Assembly: GCA_964448285.1 (NCBI GenBank)
Contig: CAYUWG010000072.1
Span: 1-18,392, forward strand
Reading direction: 5' to 3'
Origin: CAYUWG01 sp964448285
GTDB taxonomy: Bacteria; Bacteroidota; Ignavibacteria; SZUA-365
DNA length: 18,392 nucleotides
A model generated the notes under the pieces. The model saw only the letters and a list, made by a program, of their open reading frames with translations. It ran no database searches and was not told the DNA's origin. Position 1 is the first letter of the stretch; the number at the start of each line of letters is the position of its first letter. Position numbers and translations under genes: made by a program. Shown here piece after piece: positions 14,891-18,392 of the stretch.

Positions 14891-15828
14891 GTGACGATGC
14901 GCCGGGTAACGGGAAGACGTGAAACCGCGATCGTTCCAACCACGGCGGGTAGAAAGACATTCAGCGTAAAGAGAAGCATGGCTGCATTGAACGCATGAGC
15001 GGCAGCGATTCCTATCATCGGAAGAAAAAACACGGCGACCCCTTCGCGAATCCCAAGCTCGCCGAACGTCACCGACGGAATCACGGTCTTCACTACCATG
15101 ATCGTTGCGATTGCAGCAAGCGTGATACCGCCCTCCGAATCGCCGAAGGCGTTGAGTAAAAGGAAGAACTGAATGACGAACGTGCAATAGAAGAGCACGG
15201 TCCAGAAGAACAGCACGAACGCGCGCCAACGGTCGATTTTTTTCATCGCTTCAGAGGCGGCGGCGAAGCGATGTTTCCAGCGATGGAGAAGCGTCAATTC
15301 ACCGACTCGTGATAACAGCGACGGCACGTTCCCCAATCCGATGATCAGAGAAGCGGCAATAGCGATTCCCGTCATGAGAGCAACAGGGATCGTCCACGCG
15401 GGAAGCGCGTGTTGACCGACGAAAAAAACCGTCAGGCCATACACGCCAAAGACAACGGTGACTATCGCGGAAAAAAACTTATCGACTACCGTGAGTCCGA
15501 TGAGGAGAGACTGGCTGGAACTTGGTATCGCCCACGCGCGCGCGCCGAATTCTCCAATCCGAACCGGCGTTACCATTGCGAAAGAGAAACCGGAAAAAAG
15601 CGACAGCCACAGTTCTCTTTCCGGCACGTCCGGCTTTACGGCATGGACGACGGTCTTCCATTTCGCGAACTGGAACCACACGTTTGCGACAAGCAACGAA
15701 GCTGCGAGTGCGATCAGCTTCCTGTCTGCAAGGAGAAACGACGCCAGCAATGCCTCCATCTCGATTTGGGAAACGAGTATCGCGAGAATGCCGGCGGCAA
15801 GAACGTATGGAATGGCGCGTTTGATCAC
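14887..15828 (-). CDS. AglD/YbhN-like (LPG-synthase TM region) membrane protein, flippase-like
   Basis: The 313-residue protein has eight or so transmembrane helices and belongs to the lysylphosphatidylglycerol-synthase TM / UPF0104 family. Signs are helix pairs with F-A-K-W-K near 55, the S-G-F-S-F-A-M-V-T-P-V-R-I-G-E-F-G segment (about 79-95, matching the conserved T-P-x-x-x-G-E), and P-S-V-T-F-G-E-L-G-I-R-E-G near residue 261. The aminoacyl-transferase domain of MprF is absent, so it is not a lysyl-PG synthase. Members with only this part are thought to move or hold lipids, and AglD works in archaeal glycan assembly. The start is GTG 15828, with GAGG about 5 bases upstream; it overlaps the previous stop as GTGA, and its own stop overlaps the next GTG start. 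Lipid translocation is inferred. Confidence 0.83.
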   Translation of the reverse strand: MIKRAIPYVLAAGILAILVSQIEMEALLASFLLADRKLIALAASLLVANVWFQFAKWKTVVHAVKPDVPERELWLSLFSGFSFAMVTPVRIGEFGARAWAIPSSSQSLLIGLTVVDKFFSAIVTVVFGVYGLTVFFVGQHALPAWTIPVALMTGIAIAASLIIGLGNVPSLLSRVGELTLLHRWKHRFAAASEAMKKIDRWRAFVLFFWTVLFYCTFVIQFFLLLNAFGDSEGGITLAAIATIMVVKTVIPSVTFGELGIREGVAVFFLPMIGIAAAHAFNAAMLLFTLNVFLPAVVGTIAVSRLPVTRRIVT

Positions 15829-16895
15829 GACGGCCTCAGGGGTGACGTGCGAAACGTTTGCAGGATGATATCGACGTCCTGAATGAGTTTCTTCTTCTCG
15901 TAGCGAGGCGCGAACACGGCGCCATCGAGCAAATAGACGCGGCGATGACCTTCATGGTAAAACAGATAACTGATGAACGGACCGCCCATCGAATGGTCGC
16001 TCATCTGCCATAGCCCCGACATGCGAATTGCAAACTGTCCATGAAAATTGACTTCATCGAATTGAAGGTGATTCGTCGTATCGACGGTCATCCACGCTTT
16101 GTCATCGTACGTACGGTAGAGAACCTCGGTCAATGCATTGCGCTTCTTCAGAAGGAATGCGCTGGTGAGCAATTCCGTATCCGTCGTGTCCATCCAGTGA
16201 ACCATGACCCAGCGCTCGGAATCCATCGGCGATTGGCGACGGAAAACGACCGATCCATATGCAGCGCTGTCCTTGCCGACAAACCACCCTTTGATCAATG
16301 CAAGCGACCAGTTGTAGCGCTCATTCATGCGCTCCTCGATATCCGACTCGCGCGAAAGACCGAGCATGTGAGTGCGTTCCCGTTCGTCCCATGCATTCTT
16401 GAAATAGTACAGGAGTCGATCTGCATTTCCGACGATGGCATTCTCGAGACTCTCTTTCGAACTGCCAGTCAGATACATGACCAGTTGATCTTCATACCAC
16501 ACGTCGCGCTTTATGATGACGTTTGCGCTGTCGTTGCGAACGAGCGCCTGCACCGTGCTGTCCAATGCGCGACGCAGGTAGCTTGCCGTCGGATCGGGAT
16601 GATCGATTGGTGCAAGGAACAGGATGTTCTTCTCGCGCTTGTGAAGTTCCAGTCCATCGATCCCTGCGTGTCGCAAGCGAAACCAAGCTTCTCGCTGCGG
16701 AGTGAAGATGAACTTGCCGAACGCGTTCTCTAATGCAGGACGGAGTTCTTCAAACACCGCACTGTCCGCAATCACCGTAATGACGTCGTTCTCTCCGATC
16801 GCACGTTCCTTCATCGGGGAAGCGCAATCACACGCGCTGAACGTGATCGCAATCGCTATGATAAAAAGGAACGGGAGCGCGATTGTGCGTGGCAT
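15825..16895 (-). CDS. DUF4837 family lipoprotein
   Basis: The start chosen is ATG 16895, preceded 5 bases away by GAGGG on the minus strand. The frame is open to 16946, but that would overlap the upstream gene by over 40 bases and bury the signal. From 16895 the 356-residue product begins M-P-R-T-I-A-L-P-F-L-F-I-I-A-I-A and reaches F-S-A-C at Cys22, a probable lipoprotein signal. The mature part fits DUF4837, a family of Bacteroidota and relatives often found near ftsH: I-T-V-I-A-D-S, A-L-E-N-A-F-G near the start, N-I-L-F-L-A-P, a W-Y-E-D-Q-L-V segment, and a late G-L-W-Q-M-S-D-H-S-M-G-G-P-F-I-S-Y. Function is unknown; lipid-modification-dependent envelope location is inferred. Its ribosome binding site overlaps the stop of the kinase gene. 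Confidence 0.82.
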   Translation of the reverse strand: MPRTIALPFLFIIAIAITFSACDCASPMKERAIGENDVITVIADSAVFEELRPALENAFGKFIFTPQREAWFRLRHAGIDGLELHKREKNILFLAPIDHPDPTASYLRRALDSTVQALVRNDSANVIIKRDVWYEDQLVMYLTGSSKESLENAIVGNADRLLYYFKNAWDERERTHMLGLSRESDIEERMNERYNWSLALIKGWFVGKDSAAYGSVVFRRQSPMDSERWVMVHWMDTTDTELLTSAFLLKKRNALTEVLYRTYDDKAWMTVDTTNHLQFDEVNFHGQFAIRMSGLWQMSDHSMGGPFISYLFYHEGHRRVYLLDGAVFAPRYEKKKLIQDVDIILQTFRTSPLRPS

Positions 16896-16900
16896 GTTTT

Positions 16901-16905
16901 CCCTC
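16901..16905 (-). promoter_or_regulatory. Shine-Dalgarno GAGGG that sets the DUF4837 start
   Basis: On the minus strand GAGGG precedes ATG 16895 with a 5-base spacer and overlaps the TGA stop (16906-16904) of the kinase gene. This favours ATG 16895 over the longer reading to 16946. Confidence 0.75.
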
Positions 16906-17584
16906 AGAAGTCGAGGACGTACACGTTCAATTCCGGAAAGAGCCATGCGTAAAAAATCCAGAGCGTAAATCCGATGGTAAATGGAATCGCAAAGTTATCG
17001 TCGAGTATGTCGAACGAGAACACCTCGGCAAGAGCGCCGAAGATCGCAGCGACGAACGCGACGAGGTATTCTCCGACGGCATTCTCCACTTTCGGCGTGA
17101 AGAGAATGCAGATCGCCGCAGACAGGACAAATGCCGTCGAACCTTCGAGCGTTTTTCCGCGAAAGGTTTTCGTCCCGTACTTCCTTCCGATCAACGCCGA
17201 CACCGTATCGGAAATGATGAGAATCGTGAAAGCGGTGATCGCGATCACTTTCGGGAAGATGAGTACACAGAGCGTTGCGGAGATCAGCACCCACGACGCG
17301 CCGTTGAGCGTTTTCTTCTCCACCGTTTGTTCGTGATGACGAAGAATGCTGCCGAAGACTCTCTTGTACAGTTCGAATGTCGGTTTATGAACCGAGCGCA
17401 AGAGATCGACGATGACGAAAGAAACGGTGACGGGAAGGAGCAGGTACAGCGCGGTCTGTTTATCCAGATAGTAGTACAGAATCGGAATGCTCAGGGACGA
17501 GAGATGAATTCCTTTACGAAGGAGTTCGTTCTTGAAGGAAACAGTCTCCACCGGATTCTGCGGCACCGCGGTACCAGAGTTCAC
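16904..17584 (-). CDS. SEC59/DGK1/VTE5-type diacylglycerol/polyprenol kinase family protein
   Basis: The 226-residue protein has about six to seven transmembrane helices. The opening E-L-L-R-K-G-I-H-L-S-S-L (near 20-31) matches the R-K-x-x-H signature of dolichol, phytol and DGK1-type kinases. The conserved loop D-T-V-S-A-L-I-G-R-K-Y-G...G-K-T-L-E-G-S (about 125-149) is the CTP-binding, active-site signature that this family shares distantly with CdsA. The CdsA signature itself (S-x-x-K-R-x4-K-D...H-G-G) is absent, so phosphatidate cytidylyltransferase is less likely, although such proteins are sometimes annotated so. Predicted role: CTP-dependent phosphorylation of a membrane alcohol (polyprenol, phytol or diacylglycerol). 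The start is GTG 17584, overlapping the ftsH stop as GTGA; in-frame GTGs at 17566 and 17551 are alternatives. It is probably coupled to ftsH. Confidence 0.8.
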   Translation of the reverse strand: MNSGTAVPQNPVETVSFKNELLRKGIHLSSLSIPILYYYLDKQTALYLLLPVTVSFVIVDLLRSVHKPTFELYKRVFGSILRHHEQTVEKKTLNGASWVLISATLCVLIFPKVIAITAFTILIISDTVSALIGRKYGTKTFRGKTLEGSTAFVLSAAICILFTPKVENAVGEYLVAFVAAIFGALAEVFSFDILDDNFAIPFTIGFTLWIFYAWLFPELNVYVLDF

Positions 17585-18392
17585 GCTTCCGGCCCTTTGG
17601 GATTCGCCTCTTCCTGTCGTGCTAATTCTTCGACCGCTTTCTTGATGCGATCAGCGCGCTCCTTGTCTATCTGCAGCATCTCATCGCTTTCCGTCGAAGG
17701 CGTTCCGTTGTTTCCGTTCTTGCGTGGAGGCGGAAGTTCTTCACCGCGTAAGATCGTGTCGATGTCGTCGCTGTCAAGCGTCTCCCGCTCGAGGAGTTCT
17801 TCGGCAAGTTTCGTGAGGATCGGCCTGAAGCGTGTGAGGATTTGCGATGCGCTTTCCATGCCTTTCGACACGATGTCGCGCACGGCGTTATCGATCGCGA
17901 CGGCGGTCTGTTCGCTGTAATCGCGGTGCTGTGCGATTTCCCTACCGAGGAAAATTTCTTCCTGCTTCGCGCCGAATGTCAGCGGACCGAGTTCGCTCAT
18001 TCCCCACTCGCAGACCATCTTCCGCGCAAGCGAGGTTGCCCGTTCGATATCGTTGCCGGCGCCCGTTGTGAGTTGGCCGAATTCGAGCAGCTCCGCCGCC
18101 CGGCCGCCCATTGCGTATGCGATCATCGCTTCAAGATATTCCTTCGAGTACGTGTGCTTTTCATCGATAGGAAGATAGGTCGTTACGCCTAACGCACGAC
18201 CGCGCGGGATGATGGTCACTTTGTGCACCGGGTCAGCTTCGGGGAGCATTTTCGCCACGAGCACGTGCCCGGCTTCGTGAAAGGCCGTCATTCGTTTTTC
18301 CTTTTCGGAAATGATCATGCTCTTGCGCTCCATGCCCATCATCACCTTGTCTTTCGCTTCTTCGAAATCGTTCATCGAGACGGTTTTGCGAT
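17581..18392 (-). CDS. ftsH: ATP-dependent zinc metalloprotease FtsH, C-terminal part
   Basis: Only the M41 protease part is inside the window; the frame continues past 18392 (R-K-T-V-S-M-N-D-F-E-E-A...), so the ATG at 18375 is internal. D-K-V-M-M-G-M-E-R-K-S marks the end of the AAA domain linker. The zinc site H-E-A-G-H is encoded at 18279-18265. The third ligand is the Asp in T-T-G-A-G-N-D-I-E-R-A (Asp codon near 18051), and G-G-R-A-A-E-L is the next conserved helix. After the M41 domain comes an acidic/basic tail of about 50 residues (E-L-P-P-P-R-K-N-G...). FtsH is an inner-membrane hexamer that degrades misfolded membrane proteins and, in E. coli, the LPS enzyme LpxC. Its stop overlaps the next gene (GTGA), making it the promoter-side member of the operon as far as the window shows. 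Confidence 0.95.
   Translation of the reverse strand, partial: RKTVSMNDFEEAKDKVMMGMERKSMIISEKEKRMTAFHEAGHVLVAKMLPEADPVHKVTIIPRGRALGVTTYLPIDEKHTYSKEYLEAMIAYAMGGRAAELLEFGQLTTGAGNDIERATSLARKMVCEWGMSELGPLTFGAKQEEIFLGREIAQHRDYSEQTAVAIDNAVRDIVSKGMESASQILTRFRPILTKLAEELLERETLDSDDIDTILRGEELPPPRKNGNNGTPSTESDEMLQIDKERADRIKKAVEELARQEEANPKGPEA

Noticed and set aside
14078..14998. 306-codon plus-strand ORF
   Set aside because: Antisense to the GT2 gene, whose motifs (DDHST, TDAD, QRARW) are in order. The plus-strand product is low-complexity Arg/His-rich.
14890..15229. N-terminal extension of the glycosyltransferase frame (about 113 codons)
   Set aside because: It overlaps the flippase-like gene in another frame, is Arg/Cys/His-rich and has no family match. 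The GT2 domain and its N-terminal helix begin after GTG 14890.
14887..15828. Reading of the flippase-like gene as MprF (lysyl-phosphatidylglycerol synthase)
   Set aside because: Only the membrane part is present; there is no aminoacyl-transferase domain.
16904..17584. Reading of the kinase gene as CdsA (phosphatidate cytidylyltransferase)
   Set aside because: The CdsA C-terminal signature is missing, and the N-terminal R-K-x-x-H motif points to the dolichol/phytol/diacylglycerol kinase family.
16041..17920. Long plus-strand ORFs (16041-16733 and 16883-17920)
   Set aside because: Antisense to DUF4837, the lipid kinase and ftsH; one crosses gene boundaries, and neither product has a recognisable domain.
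1..18392. CRISPR array, prophage, insertion sequence, toxin-antitoxin or other classical defence genes, tRNA/rRNA
   Set aside because: None seen. The only tandem repeats are coding, and no transposase, integrase, nuclease or tRNA-like fold was recognised.

Overview
The window is a piece of a bacterial chromosome, probably from the Bacteroidota/Chlorobiota/Ignavibacteria side of the FCB group. Two products end in type IX secretion (T9SS) sorting domains, one with the typical phrase DQNYPNP. A lipoprotein of the DUF4837 type, a free-standing Reg_prop propeller lipoprotein and a secreted M1 peptidase of the GMEHQ type fit the same group. Most of the window is GC-rich (about 57% in a line I counted). 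The first 4 kb is more AT-rich in places (38-47% in two lines of the propeller gene). I cannot name a genus.

Layout: nine genes or gene remnants read rightward (1-10363) and nine read leftward (10616-18392). The two blocks converge on a 252-base gap full of inverted repeats. The rightward block holds: the 3' part of a T9SS-secreted protein built of about 13 copies of a 41-residue repeat; a DUF1801 gene and a second, truncated DUF1801 gene 1 base after it; a Reg_prop lipoprotein; a T9SS-secreted parallel beta-helix protein; a secreted M1 zinc aminopeptidase; a large DUF2339-like membrane protein; and a phosphofructokinase whose active-site residues predict pyrophosphate rather than ATP as phosphoryl donor. 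Most of these look like single-gene units with their own ribosome binding sites.

The leftward block starts, in transcription order, with the C-terminal (M41 protease) part of ftsH. It runs without real gaps through a SEC59/DGK1/VTE5-type lipid or polyprenol kinase, a DUF4837 lipoprotein, an AglD/YbhN-like (LPG-synthase TM) membrane protein, a membrane-anchored GT2 glycosyltransferase, a CPBP membrane protease and an exported TPR protein. After a gap of about 140 bases it ends with a small two-helix membrane protein and an exported YceI-family protein. Junctions from ftsH to the TPR gene are 4-base GTGA/ATGA overlaps, an 8-base gap or a 31-base overlap, so this is almost certainly one operon with translational coupling.

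The most interesting biological hypothesis is that the kinase, flippase-like protein and glycosyltransferase form an uncharacterised lipid-linked glycan or glycolipid module, co-expressed with FtsH quality control. No RNA genes, CRISPR array, transposase, phage genes or classical defence system were recognised.
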